Shown: positions 33,040 through 45,900, counted from the stretch's first letter. The stretch is 64,000 nucleotides of DNA from Asparagopsis taxiformis (GCA_030407315.1 JALQPE010001937.1:1-64000), one strand, 5' to 3'. Program-made: numbers and translations. Notes: generated from the letters alone by a model not told the origin.

Positions 33040-33115
33040 CCTGAAATGGACGTCCGGTGGATGTCCAGCTCGATTGCGTTGCTGGCCAGCCCAGAAATTC
33101 TAAAATTTCCGAAAA
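33040..33115 (+). repeat. Palindrome repeat G (truncated)
   Basis: Only the outer GGACGTCC / GGATGTCC / ccagcccagaaattctaaaa part of the unit is present; it stops before the 14-bp palindrome. Confidence 0.75.
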
Positions 33116-33240
33116 ATCAATTTGGTGGCCCAGCATCTCCTGTGCCGAAAATTCCCGCACTCACTTCTGATATACGTCTAGACGTGTTTCGCACTTGTAC
33201 GCATCAGGGAAGGCGTCACGGAAGGTTGAGACTCAGTCTC

Positions 33241-33295
33241 AGACAACGCGGTACACAAGTAGCATAGCCTATGCTACTTGTGTACCGCGTCGTCT
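33241..33295. repeat. Inverted repeat with 27-bp arms
   Basis: Arms 33241-33267 and 33269-33295 are reverse complements with a single mismatch and one central base, core GTACACAAGTAGCATAG. As RNA it would be a very stable hairpin; as DNA it could extrude a cruciform. No gene touches it. Confidence 0.85.
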
Positions 33296-33479
33296 GAAAT
33301 AGCGAGTAGTGTTTGTTGTATAGTTGTGGAGTATGCGTCTGGTGGTTTGTAAAGCTTGCAGAACGGGATAGGGATGTGGGTGGCCCTATTTTATGAATAC
33401 ATGAATACAAATATTCAGGGTTGACAAAGCGGAAAGGCATACGCTCATACATGTTTGAGATTGCATAGTGGAGAAAATA

Positions 33480-34490
33480 TTTACATCGAAATTTACATGG
33501 AGCTGATGGAGGTTTTAAGGATGATGTATGGGAGGAAGAAAATTCTTCTTGGTATGAGGATGTGTTCTGTAGGGGGGGGGTTGGATGGAATCTTGGGATG
33601 GTACAGGGGGAGGTGGAAATGTACAGAGTGCGGGTTTAGACTGGAATGTGATTCGGAGAGGAGTGCTGACGAGCATATTATGGGGATTAGAGAGACGCTG
33701 CGGGGTGTTGGGGGTAGTGAGGGCGAAGGAGGTGTTTAGGTGGGACCGTAGGAGGCTGTGGTTGAAGGCGCCGAGAGGAGGGGGTTTTAGGAAAGTGAGG
33801 AGAAAGAGGGGGAGGGGGGTGGCGTCTGTTCTGGCTGTGGTGAGTGGGGATGTGATGGAGAAGAAGGGGGTTATTGTATTTGGGGAGGGAGGGGAGTGGG
33901 AGGAAGGGTGCGAAGTGGGGGGTTCAACCCTTATCAAGTTGATATGTGGCTCAGAGAGAGGATGTTTCTGAGGAGACGGCGGGGGAGCGGGAGTGTGGGC
34001 CGGTGGTGGTGCTGTATACGGTATCTAAGATGCGGATGGCGTGGGGGGCATGGAGCAGCTGAGGGAGGGAGGGGATGGAGCAGGTCGGGCACGGGATGGG
34101 GAGTGAGAGGTTTTCGAAGAGTAAGCTGCAGGGGAAGTTTGTGGAGAGGGCGAAGGAGAGGGGTTGAAGGTAGAGGAGAGAGGTATTGAAGAACAATACG
34201 TTGCAAAGGTGATGGGGGAGAGCATGGTCGAGGAGTTAGGGGTGTTTTTCCTTATTCTGAGGTAGTATGAGGACTGGTTATACGAAATCTGTACGGTAAA
34301 GCCGAAAAGTAGGTATGGAATGGAGGTGTGCACCGTGGAAGCGGGGACAGGTAGCTGAAAATGCGCGCTAGAGTGGTATTGGGGGTGTTTGAGGTACAGT
34401 ACGGGGGAGGTGAGCACCAACAGGAAGGGGGTGTGAGCGAGAGGATGAAAAAATTAAAGACGAAATTGGAGTCGACCGACAAGGAAAATT
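33480..34490 (-). other. Right G-poor (minus strand) subterminal tract
   Basis: Minus strand is C/T/A-rich, plus strand G-rich. Open frames here are low-complexity and I reject them as genes. The asymmetry mirrors 700-2345 at the other end of the putative giant transposon. Confidence 0.5.
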
Positions 34491-34499
34491 AGAGTGGTC

Positions 34500-34806
34500 G
34501 CCGTGATGGATGCGGACATCCATGTCGAGCACGGCGGCAGAAATTTCTGGGGTCGAAATTTTTGAATTTCTGAACCGGCGCCCGTCCTAGGCGGACATAG
34601 ACATGGTGGAAGTCCATCCCGAGGAGGACATCCGTGGTACTAGAAACAATGAATGTCGTCCTAGTAATACTAGACGTACTAGACCGCATGGACGTCCGGT
34701 TCTAGGCGGACATCCAAAAATACTGGACAACATGGACGTCCGCCTAGTAATACTAGGTGTACTAGAGGTTGTGGACGTCCGCGTCCATTTCCGAGAACAC
34801 AGACGA
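34500..34806. repeat. Right terminal/subterminal inverted repeats
   Basis: Contains many GGACGTCC, GGATGTCC/GGACATCC and CTAGTA/TACTAG motifs. It ends with a segment whose reverse complement matches 258-290 at all but two positions. Immediately beyond it the sequence switches to Ty3 pol coding sequence. The first part of the long open frame starting at ATG 34603 is therefore repeat read-through, not pol. Confidence 0.7.
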
Positions 34807-36501
34807 AATGGGCAAGGACGAACGACGTCCGCACGTAAAAAGGCAACGAATGCCAGGGGTCACGACGACCCGTCAAACGAGACTCGTGATGAACGAACAT
34901 CAGCCACGACGGCTAGCCACGATGAACGCGAGTTCAACCGCGACGCGTCGCTCGATGACGTTCTTGACGAGGAACCGGATTTCCTCGACGAACAGCGCGC
35001 TGCTGAAGACGATTCGGCACGCGTGCCACCAGCTGACGTTCAGCTTCCCATTACGAGGGACGAGCTTATCGAAGCTCAACGCGAGGACGCGTTCTGTCAA
35101 ACGATACTGACACGACAGTCCGAGACGCAGGACGCTGCATTCTTCGAAGGCCACGATGGCCTACTCCGACGCCGGAACCCTCACGATGAGGAACGTACAC
35201 AAATCGTTGTGCCGGCTTCGTTACGGCCGCGGCTGCTGGAGTTAACGCACCACCACGTCCTCGCTGGACATCCCGGGCAAACGCGTATGTACTATACCCT
35301 ACGGAGGACGTACTACTGGCCCGCGATGGCCGCCGACATCCACGCAACGGTACGAAACTGCGTTGGATGTGCGAAGAACCGCGTGAAGCTTCGCAAACGG
35401 ACGAACCCGCTACGTTTATTTCCGGCTACGGAGCCGTTGCGAGACCTATGTATCGACATACTAGGTCCGCTTACGAATATCACGCGTGGTAACCGATTTA
35501 TTCTTGTAATAACGGACCGCTTCACGAAGCTGACTAGAGTCGTACCTCTACGAAATATCGATTCCGCCAACGTGGCGAGCGCGTTCGTCAACGCGTGGGT
35601 CTTCTCGTATGGACCCCCACGGACGCTCATAAGCGATAACGGAAAGCAGTTCGCTGCTAAGTTTTTCCAGCGCGTCTGCAACGAAATCGGCGTGACGAAC
35701 GTCTTTACGTCGACGTACCACCCCCAAACGAACGGGCAGGTGGAGCGCTATAACAGGACGATCCTGGCGATGCTGCGCAATTACGTGAACGAAAACCAGA
35801 ACGACTGGGATCGATACGCATCGGCGTTAACGTTTGCGTACAACACGCATGTGCATTCGAGCACGGGCACGACGCCCTTCGATTTGATTCTCACGAATCC
35901 ACCGCCACCGTTGGCGCTACACACGTCGGTAACGAACCGCGAACTACCCGACGGGGGAGGGCGAGCCACTTACGTTCGTGAGCTCGCCACAACGATGGAT
36001 AACGCGTATCGAACGCTGAAGGCCGCGCAGGCACGTTATAAACGGAATTTCGACAAGCGAGTCCGTGTCTCGAATCGAAACATCCGCGCGGGAGAATACG
36101 TATTCATCGACCCGACGGACGGGACCACGAAGGGCACGAAGCTCGGTAACCACGCGTTGGGACCGTTCCGCGTACTACGTAAAAACGTACGAACGTTCGT
36201 CATCCAACTAGGAGACGTAGTTGAACGTGTCAACTCGGACCGCGTTGCGTACGCGCCAACGCCGGCGAACGCGCCCCCGCCGGAGCCATACGATGCCACC
36301 GAGGCAGACCTCGACAAGAACCGCGACGGTCCGGCGTATGTAGTAGACGATCTACTGAACCATCGCGTAAACGATGACGGCACCCTAGACTTCCTCGTGA
36401 AGTGGGTCAGGTATCGTAACCCTACGTGGGAACCCCGCCGGAACGTATCTGAAGAGAGCGTCTCTCGATACTTTGCACGCGTGCGACGAGCAACAACGTG
36501 A
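34807..36501 (+). pseudogene. pol: Ty3/Gypsy integrase-chromodomain fragment (5'-truncated pol)
   Basis: The pol-derived part starts about here and contains the RNase H-integrase linker, an HHCC zinc finger (HHHVLAGHPG...NCVGCAK), the DDE core (DILGPLTNI, LISDNGKQF, NGQVERYNR) and a C-terminal chromodomain (LDFLVKWVRYRNPTWEP). Protease, reverse transcriptase and RNase H are missing, cut off at the junction with the giant transposon. The integrase itself reads through to its stop without breaks. It is a different family from the element at 10010-23210. Confidence 0.85.
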
Positions 36502-39105
36502 AAGGCCACGACGGCCCCCGAAAACGCACACGAGCGTCGGGTTAAGCGCACGCGTGCGCGACGTTGCACGATGCAACAAACGAAGGCGACGAGCCGCACG
36601 AACGAGAAGCGAAGGCACAAAGAGTGGCCGGGACGTCCACCCTTGCGTTGGGGGGCGCGATGCGTGCTAGAGCCGTCGCTCTTTTCGTTTTCGACACCAT
36701 ACGTTGGTGGAGGCACGAGCGCCAACGAAAGATTGGACGACGAGTCCACGCGCGGACGATTCACACGATGTGAAGAGCCACGACTGGCTCGACAGTTTTG
36801 ACCGTCCCACGGGCAAAGGTGACGACACCACGGGCCACGGACGGACAACACGTCAGATTTTTCGCGCGAAAAATTATGATAGGGCCAGCGGGCCATGGAC
36901 GCACGGTACGAAAAATCGGGCCGATTACAGTGCGCTAACCCGGCCAAATCTCGGGACACGCGTGCCCCGAAAATTTCGCAATTTTGGCATGTCACGTGAG
37001 CCATCGTACGTCCCCGTGGACAGCCGCTGACAACGAGTCGCATCGACCAACGAGGTTAACGCCAACAGCTCGCGAGCTAACGGCAACGTGACGCCGGGAG
37101 GCGGAGAAACGACGTAGGACGGACGCGTCCCCAACGAAGATGGCAACGGCCTCAGCACGAAACTTCCCGCACGAAGCGGAACGAAGCTATACGTTAGCCG
37201 ACGAAATTAGACCAACGGGTCTCAGCGCACGAAACGCACGAGTAAACCAGAAAGGGGTTGACCACGTACGGTCACGAAGACGAAGACGCACACGTCCGCG
37301 TCATAACCGTAAAAGCTAACGAAGGTGCAACCTCGTACGCATTCGAAGGCGCACGCGCCACCGGCCACGTCGGCCAGGATACGAGCGCGTACGCGGACGT
37401 CGTAACGATAACGACGTACCTCAATGGGTCGACCCTGCGAAACGAAAATACGAATACGCGACGGCGTACAAGCTGGTAGCCAACGTAAAACGGCACAGCT
37501 GAAGGCAACGAGCCGACGAAAAACTGGCTCACGTAACAGCCTCAAACGCCCGCGGGCATGCGAAACGACTTCGTCAATCGCGTCCCCGTCGGGTTCGCAA
37601 GTCGAATAAACGAAATTACGCAACGGCGTAGAGGGCGAGCATTACGTATGCCCAGGTGCACGTCGCACCACATAACGGATGAGCTAACGAAACGCTCCTC
37701 GGACGCCGCGGCGGACGGCGCCACCACGCGAAGTGGACTATCGCAACGATTGCGCCACCGGCTAACGTGAAGCTGCGGGAACGTGAAGCGCGACGGCGCT
37801 AACGGTGTTAACGGCTATACGAAAAGCCAAGCCCGCCGGCAAAGACGTTGTCTACGGAACCGCGACGCGCCACGACGCACTGCCGTGTAGTATACGTGGC
37901 AATTCTGAAATTGCAAATATTTACGTTTTCCGCGGAATTCGAATTTCGGCGGATACGACCGGCGACAGCAATGAACGAAAATTTCTGGCGCATGCGCGCG
38001 CGCAACTGGCACACGTGTGCAACGAACGTACTGGCAACGGCCAACGGACCAACGGGTCCCTACGTGTGACCCACAAGGTCCTTTCCCATTCGGGGACGTT
38101 ACGAGCAGTGTTTACACTGTAAAGCGATGCCATCGTGGCCATATAGGTATTGGCATCGTGCCGGGAGGGAAAGGGGACAATCATCGAACAAGCAACGGCT
38201 CTAGTCTACGACTGACTTCTACGTTTACGTTTACGTTTTGCCTAGCGAGGCTTCGTCTCCGTCGAGCTGCGTACTCCCTACCCATCGCCGCACGTAAGGC
38301 TGATTGCGTGTAGTGCCTCCGGGCTTGGTCTAGAGCGCCTCCGGTGACGTACCACCTCGTTTGCTAACGTAATCCGCGCGTGGATTGTTGCGTCGTGACG
38401 CTCGTGTCTACTCGCTAACCTATCTCTACCGTTCTACCTAACATACAGTCAAAACACCAGCGGGTGGACTGCTCGTTTCGTTTCGTAAGGACAGCGTGTC
38501 CGCGGCTCGTACCAGCTACTTCTAGAACTAACGTTGTTCCACATGCCGCGTACACGCAACGGCGTGAAACGTCAAGCCAACTCACGCGCGAGTCGGCCTG
38601 ACGCTTAGCGAATTTTTCGTCCAGCTCATCGGAGCGAATTAAAATTGGCACCGACGTGCTACATGCCAGAGAGCTCGAACGCTCAACGAAATTCGACACC
38701 CGGCGGGGTTATCCGGACGAGGAACGACGGCGGAAACGATTTCTGAGTTAGTTACTAAATGATACGCACGCCAACGGGCTCTACGATCGAGGTTAACGTA
38801 CCACTCGCAGTGAAAAGCCGCCGCTACGCGCCGCCGCTTTGCCGAATAGTTGCGTGTGTTACGAACCTGCCAACGGGCACGCGCCGCCGCGAACTCGAAG
38901 CACGGGCTACGTAAGCCATACGACACCCGACGGGGTAGACGCCACAACAAAAAATTGTGGGGAGGGGCTTAACGCTAACCCCTCCTCCGCTGCGGACGAC
39001 CTGCCAAACGCAAATTACGAAGCTCAACGGAGCCATGCGATTACGCAAAGAAACAAGACGAAGTTTACGAAGCAACACGATGCTAGAGCCGACGTGGCCT
39101 ACGAA
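36502..39105. other. 3' non-coding part of the second Ty3 element
   Basis: About 2.6 kb with no convincing gene. It is rich in aacg/acga words; open frames on both strands are short and compositionally odd. By position it is the pol 3' untranslated region. Confidence 0.5.
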
Positions 39106-39121
39106 CTAACCTAGGAACGAC

Positions 39122-39924
39122 CTAGTAGCGACGAGAACGCTTGCCCGCAGGGTCATACGGACCAGGGCCTTCGCCGCGGCTATCGTGGCTGCGGCTGCGA
39201 GTGGGCTGAACGAAACCCGGCGCGTACGGATCGACGGTCTGCGTGGCCACGGGGGCTCGCTCGCGACGCGACGCGGGATCCCTAGCGTAAGGATCCGCAG
39301 TCCCGTGACTGCGCGTATCCGAAGGTACGCCACCGCGTGGCCATACCCAACGGGGTTTCCGTAGCCGCCGCCACTTGCGTATCCATAGGGATCATTACGA
39401 GCGCCAACGGGCGGCGCATAACTACGAGTCGCCGCGGCGAGACGCTCGGAAATCGCGCGTTCCGTTGCCAAGCGGGCAGTCAGGTCCAACGTCTGGGCCC
39501 TGAACTCTTCGGCTGCGCGAGCCACGGACGAGATGAGGGAACGAATAACCCAGCCGTCCGCACGAGGCGGAGCGGACATCGACGTACCGAGAAGCCGACG
39601 GGCATCCTCATCGGAGACGCGGTCGTCCAGGCTCACGAAGCGTGGCGCGCGCTCGGCCGGCGTGGCCACATCCGGACGACCGACGTGGGCAACGTTGCCC
39701 TGTTCCGTAGCCTCGCGTGGCACGATCTCTCGAGGATCCGGCGGACGCGGCGCTTCGTTTTGTTGGCCACGACGGCCAGAACGCGTCCCTCGGGGGCGTT
39801 CGTTGCCCCCGAGGCCGCCGAAATAACCGGTACGATTGCCACGACGGCGTTCGGAACGGGAAGCGACCCGCGGCACGTAAGCCCCATCGCCGCGCACGGA
39901 GACGAACTCCTGGTTATCGCCCAC
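39122..39924 (-). pseudogene. Opposite-strand ORF of the second Ty3 element (Gly/Tyr/Arg-rich)
   Basis: On minus, a frame of about 200 codons without a clear ATG start (Arg/Gly/Pro-rich, then a helical VIRSLISSVARAAEEFRAQ segment and a GGGYGNP stretch) shifts frame near 39340. In the other frame it continues with DPY repeats and ends GKRSRRY-stop at about 39122, so a one-base indel is likely. It occupies the same place as the 940-aa antisense ORF in the first Ty3 element: between pol and the presumed 3' LTR, reading toward pol. A Gag-like origin is the alternative. Confidence 0.45.
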
Positions 39925-39995
39925 AGCATAAGCAATTTTTTGAAAAACCAGTAAATTTTATGGTCTGGACCATTAGAAATTAGTGGAATGGCAAA

Positions 39996-40253
39996 CCATC
40001 AAAAAAATCCCAGAAATTACCGGCGCCGTGCCATAGATAAGTAGTGGAAATACCGTAAAGAATGTAATGGAATGGAACTGCGCCGTGGGAGTGGGTGTAA
40101 GCACCGTGACAGGTGGAATTTTCCAGTACTGTACGGAAAAATAACATTGGAAAGGACAAAGACACGTCGCGTTGGTCATGACGGTGACCAGAGGTGGCAT
40201 ATTCCATTATTTTTGGAAATTCTATGCTGGAATGATGGAACGGCGGAACCATA
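39996..40253. other. Left flank of copy 2 (matches 1-257)
   Basis: Near-identical to the start of the window. 39925-39995 belongs to the preceding Ty3 region and has no counterpart in the window, so the left boundary of the duplication cannot be placed more precisely. No gene. Confidence 0.6.
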
Positions 40254-40690
40254 TCGTCTGTGTTTTCGGAAGTGGACGCGGACGTCCAGTCTCTCTAGTA
40301 CGGGTCCTAGTCGGCCCCGAGATTTACTAGAACAAATGAACGTCCGCGTCCAAAAAAAATTAAAAATTTTTTGGATGCGGACGTCCACTTTCTCTAGTAC
40401 ATATGGCGGAATACTAGGACCCGACATCCACTTTCTCTAGTACATATGGCGGAATACTAGGACCCGACATCCACTTTCTCTAGTACATATGGCGGAATAC
40501 TAGGACCCGACATCCACTTTCTCTAGTGCGTTTGGCGGAATACTAGGACCCGACATCCACTTTCTCTAGTACATATGGCGGAATACTAGGACCCGACATC
40601 CACTTTCTCTAGTGCGTTTGGCGGAATACTAGGACCCAACATCCACTTTCTCTAGTACATATGGCGGAATACTAGGACCCGACATCCAGT
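40254..40690. repeat. Left terminal/subterminal repeats of copy 2
   Basis: Starts TCGTCTGTG like copy 1. The 43-bp tandem units from about 40386 are regular, mostly alternating acatat and gcgttt variants. The leader with tandem repeats of about 200 bp follows to about 42375. Confidence 0.75.
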
Positions 40691-42945
40691 ATACAATATA
40701 TCAGCGAAAACTGGGAGGGAAGAAATTACAGCGGATGGTAAATTCAGGGCCCATATCGGACCGTATTTTATTCTCTCATTTAGGAAACTGCTCGTATACA
40801 ATACGTCTCTCTAGAATAGGGAATACATATCTGGTCAGAATAGGAAATAAATACCCGGTTAGAATAGGAAATACGTATCCAGCCAGAATACGAAATACGT
40901 ATCCAGCCAGAATACAAAATACCTGTCAGCATATCGTCGATCACCCATCTCCCTCACTATCACGTTCTCCCTACCATCCGAACGCCATGCACCACCATCC
41001 GCACATACTTCAAGAACCCTCACGACCTAGATTACAAAAAATACGCTCCTTCCCAATACCATCCCCGCTTTCCTCGACACCACCCCAGCCCATTAAATCA
41101 TCAAGACATCAAACATGAACATTGTCAGCAAAATCTTACACCACTTGAAACGCACTCTCACTTCTATCGTATGCCCCAAAATATACACATACCAGAAACA
41201 CCTCACAGCTTCATTCCCCATCTTCCTACATCCCTTCTTCACTCTCCTTCAGTCCTGCCGTTCCTGCTTCACCACTCCTGCATCACATACAAAACATCAA
41301 CCCCAACAGTCAGATTCAAAAGCAACGCTTACCACGACAGATATCCTAGAAACTCCCTTACTTACCTCTCCGAGAGGATGACTGAATCATCCATCCTACA
41401 CAAAATACAAACCATGATCCAAAAACCTTGCAATGAATAATCAAAGTCAGCAGTCCATATCTTCGCAAAACAAGTCTTGGTGCTCAGTGAAACTTACCTT
41501 CTGTCATCAACATTCCTGCATCATCTACACAACATCGGAATCAACCACAACAGTCAGACTCAAAACCAACCCTCCCTCACAGCATACTTTCAAAACTCGC
41601 ACACTTACCTTCGCTCCACACAATACACACCATGACTCAATAGGCTTCCAATGAAAAATATCGCATCAACGGAAATAGTCAGACTCAAAACCAAGCTTCC
41701 CTCGCTGCTTACTTTCAAAACTCGCACACTTACTTTACCTGTTCCATCCTGCACACAATAAAAACCATAAATCACGTAATCGTGTAGCCAAGAAAAGTAG
41801 TCAGCATTCCGCATCTTCGCACAACCGGTCTGGGCGCCCAATGTGACTTACCTTCCGTCATCACTATTCCTCCATCACCTACGCAACATCGGATTCAATC
41901 GCAACAGTCAGATTGAAAACCAACGTTTCCCTCGCTACATACCCTGAGAACTCGCAAATGTACCTCTCATCCATCCTACACACAATACAAACCATGATCC
42001 AAAAACCTTGCAATGAATAATAATCAAAGTCAGCAGTCCATATCTTCGCAAAACAAGTCTTGGTGCTCAGTGAAACTTACCTTCCGTCATCAACATTCCT
42101 GCATCATCTACACAACATCGGAATCGACCACAACAGTCAGACTCAAAACCAACCTTCCCTCACAGCATACTTTCAAAACTTCACGTACCTCTCTTCCATC
42201 CTCCGCTCAATACACACCATGAGTCAAAAGGCTTGCAAGGAAAAATATCGCATCAACGGAAATAGTCAGACTCAAAACCCACGCTTCCCTCAATGCATAC
42301 CCTCAAGATTCGCGCACGTACCTTCGTCCATCCTCTACACTAAACAAAGCAAAGGCGGTCAAAGAATCTCAGTCGGTGATGAGGGCGGAGTGGAGCCTGC
42401 GGCGTCGACCGGACAGCTTTCAGCGTCCGCTTAAGTCTTGCTGTGCATACTCGAAATCATCGCCGGCAGTGAGATTGAGTATGGCCCAAGCCATGGTCTC
42501 TGATTCCCCGAACAATGAGATCCGGATCGAGAACAACAAATATAAACATATAATCATATATATGAGAATCCATTTGCTTTCCTTACATGATCCGTGGCAT
42601 ATCCGCTGTAAAGCACATTCAGATTCCACGAAGTTTGGAAATAAAAAAGTTTATTATTACAAATGAATTAATTGAAAATTCATGTCCCAGGGCAGTCGTT
42701 CGTCCTTCCATGCACACGTTACCAGCACGCAATGTGATGTAACAGTTGGAAATGATTGAACTCTCGGTTAAATTCCACAGTTGGGATGTCAGCTGGAGTG
42801 AGCACAAAACTACTACCCACAAAACTACGAACGAACACGTTACATTCCAAGTCTCGAAAGCACCACAAAATAAAATTGGTCGCATCTGGACGGCACAGTC
42901 TCCCCTGTTCAGCTCGCAATCCTCCCTTTTGCGTCAAAACTCGAC

Positions 42946-45900
42946 ATGGAATGCAAGTATGAAGGGTGCTTCTACTACTGCGTAGATGCTTATGCGCTCG
43001 CGCTGCATGAGCGAACGTGTCGCTACCGTTTCAACCCCTCTCCCCAACATTTCAACAACGCTCGTGTCCCTGCCGTCACCCATGAGCCTGCTCGAAACGG
43101 CGACCATGATTCCCCGCAACCCAGCTCCCCAGACCCAGAATCTGGTCGTGCTTCCTCCAGCGACTCACCCTGTGACGCTTCACTGCCACCCACCTCAACC
43201 CCCTCCCGCGCAGACCTCCTCGTGCAATCCCTCGCCGCCAGTCTCACAACCCTCGAGTACAAGGCCGGCGCTGGCCGCGTGAGCGAAGTCATCACCATCC
43301 TACAAGACCCCGCATTCTCCCTAGAAAAGTTCAACAGCGCCGTTCGCACCGTAGAAGAATGTCGCCACGTTACCGCTTCCATGGTCGAAACACATTTCCG
43401 CACCGAAGGTTACAAGAGCCACATCATTCCAGACAAAACTGGTAAGTACTCGGCACAGCTGTACCTCCGCGACCCAGTCGACATGCTCCGCAGGCAGTTA
43501 GCACTGGCTAACGACCAAAATACTCTCTTCCACCCCTCCCCACAGACCGCCCCAGACGGCACCGCAATATTTTCTCATCCCCTACACACAGAATTCGCGA
43601 AAACGCTGCACCAGGTTACTAGACAGCGCGTGCAGCTCTCGGAAGATCCACAGGTCGTATGGGCAGAGGAAAATGATCCCACCGCTTCCTCCTTTGCCGG
43701 CCTCCTCCAAGTGTACTCCGACAAGAGCAGCACAAGCCTCAAGAGCTCCGCAATCGTCGCATACCCCATACACGTCACACTGCTCAACTTCTCCGCCCCC
43801 CTCCGTCGCCACTGCATCCGTACCGGCCTCACCATCGTCGGGTATCTTCCGTACATTGTTAACCCTTCGTCCAACGCCTTGTTCGGTGATGAAATGCCGA
43901 CAACCTCTAGTTCTGCTAGTCGCGCTCGCAAAATTGATATTCTTCATAAAGCACTCGAAAAAGTGTTTTCGTCCCTATCCACCGCGTTCTCTTCCGGGTT
44001 CCCCTGCACAGACTCCACTGCAACTGCCCGCCAATGCTTTCCCATCCTAGCCAATTATTGCTGCGACTTTCCAGAGGCCAAAGAGCTGTCATGCACTCGC
44101 AACAGCACTACCACCACACATCCCTGCCACCGCTGCTACATCCCCGCCACTCAACTTGAATCCACCGCGCCACACCAGCCCCGCTCCCTCGATGATACAC
44201 GCTCTGCATGCCAAGAGAGCGCTCAGGAGCATACAACTGCTCCGCTCGAAGCTCTCTCCCTCCTCGAACAACACTCTGTCCTCGAATCGACCGCTCTTTT
44301 ACCCACCAACAGTCCCCTAGACCCCTACAACATTTTCTCCTTCGAGCCTCTGCACAATCTCCACCTCGGCATCTCAAAGCTCATCAAACAGTGCATTGTC
44401 CACCGCCTCAGCTCCCCAGACCTCACCACCACCACTGCCTCCCATTCCGGGACACCTCGCACCTTCAAGAAGGTGAAAAAATCCATCCTCGCCGGCTCAA
44501 ACAGCATTCTGTCCGCTATCGAACGCGACTACTACATCACCGGTCTTCATGTCGACTTCTCCAAGGGTGAGAAGGGCACCAATTTGAACGGCCTCTTCAC
44601 GGAGGACGGCATACGCGGCATGCTCGCAGCCAAAGACTATCACCATGTCGACATGGTGTTCCCTTTCATCGCAGCATTCATTGACACATGCTGTGACGAA
44701 GTAGATACAGCCCCCCTCACTTCCATCTGCACGCAATACTCTGACCTCGTCGCATGGGTCATGAAACGCGGTCGCATTAAGCACTGGACTGCCGCCGAAC
44801 TACAAAGCCTCCAGAACTCCATTTCCTATTTCAAACAATCAATGCTCTCCACCCTCGGCCCATTCCACACCACAGGTCTCAAAACTTTCAAGTTCCATCT
44901 TCTTGACCATCTTCCCGGTGACTTGCAGAGATATGGCGCCCTGGAACACATTGATGCAGGCCCCTACGAACACTCGCATCTTCTGTTCAAACAGAGTTAT
45001 AGGAAAACCTCTCGAAGGCGCTCCACAGCCATGGAAGAGACTATTCGCCACATGGAATTCTCCTTGGCCACTCCAACTCGTCACACCCCATCAAACACAT
45101 TGGGAAACCCACGCATGATATCGCCCACAGACGGTGCAGTACTCGTTCGCGACGGATTCACCGTTGCACTGCACGACTTTGCCTCCCTGCTGCCCGATGC
45201 AACCCTCCTCGTTGCAGATATCGACGGACAGCCCGATCCTGCCACTCTTTTGCCTCTGCACAACTCCTCGTTCCCGTCTGGCACCATAACGCTATTCCAG
45301 CAACTCGGTGACACAGCTGCACAAGCGTTCCTCACCCTCGCTAGACTGCGCGCCACGGCAGAAGGCCCTCCAATACATGACATGGACATTTCCGTCACCG
45401 TGGTAAAGTCCGCCTACGTCATGGGAGGGTACGTCCCAGATGCCGACGACTTTGACCCGCACAGTGGCATGCTTCGCCCCACAAACGTGTCGAGACACAA
45501 GCAGCAGCGCGTCTTTGCAACTTCATCGTTCGGCCCCGCAAAGAGATCGCAGTACTCCTTTGTCGTCATCTCCGGAACTGCCGATGACTACAGAACCATA
45601 TGGGTAGGGCGCGTCCTGGCACTGGTACGCCTGCAGTCTCCAAACCTGTTTCAACCTGTAGAACTCGCTTTCGTTCAGTATATGACCTGCTTTGCCCCAA
45701 AAACCGCTGTGGAAAAATCACTTGGGTGCATTTGTTTAAAGTGGTCCACATGGGACCCGGACAACGGATCCGTTGACAGCAATGACACTGCATCCCACAG
45801 TGCAGGTGGTCCTTGGTTTGACCTCATTCCTGCATCTACTATATCTGGCACCGTGCACATCGTACGAAGTAACTTTCCAGTCAAGCCATTTACGAAACAA

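Larger units (their letters stand above)
258..34806. mobile_element. Giant Plavaka/EnSpm-like DNA transposon, copy 1 (putative limits)
   Basis: The limits are set by an inverted pair: 258-318 and the complement of 34806-34747. Both start TCGTCTGTGTT; the first 33 bases differ at only two positions and continue into related arrays of GGACGTCC, CTAGTA and GGATGTCC motifs. Inside each end lies a strongly strand-asymmetric tract: 700-2345 is G-poor on plus and 33480-34490 is G-poor on minus, as expected of the two subterminal regions of one element. Cargo: transposase, coiled-coil protein, methyltransferase-SET (split by a Ty3 element) and ParB-dioxygenase. Total about 34.5 kb, or about 21.3 kb without the Ty3 insertion. 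No target-site duplication is visible, so the limits are an inference; a separate origin for the part right of 25.9 kb cannot be excluded. Confidence 0.55.

Noticed and set aside
33455..34482. Open frames in the G-rich right tract
   Set aside because: Composition-driven Ser/Pro/Thr- or Gly/Arg-rich frames on both strands with no family resemblance.
34603..34806. N-terminal extension of the second Ty3 integrase protein
   Set aside because: The frame is open, but the DNA is the GGACGTCC/CTAGTA repeat of the transposon end; reading it as protein is accidental.
34807..39950. Second Ty3 element as the target into which the giant transposon inserted
   Set aside because: The sequence left of the transposon (1-257) does not encode the missing protease-RT-RNase H part, and no target duplication is visible, so a simple insertion into pol is not supported.
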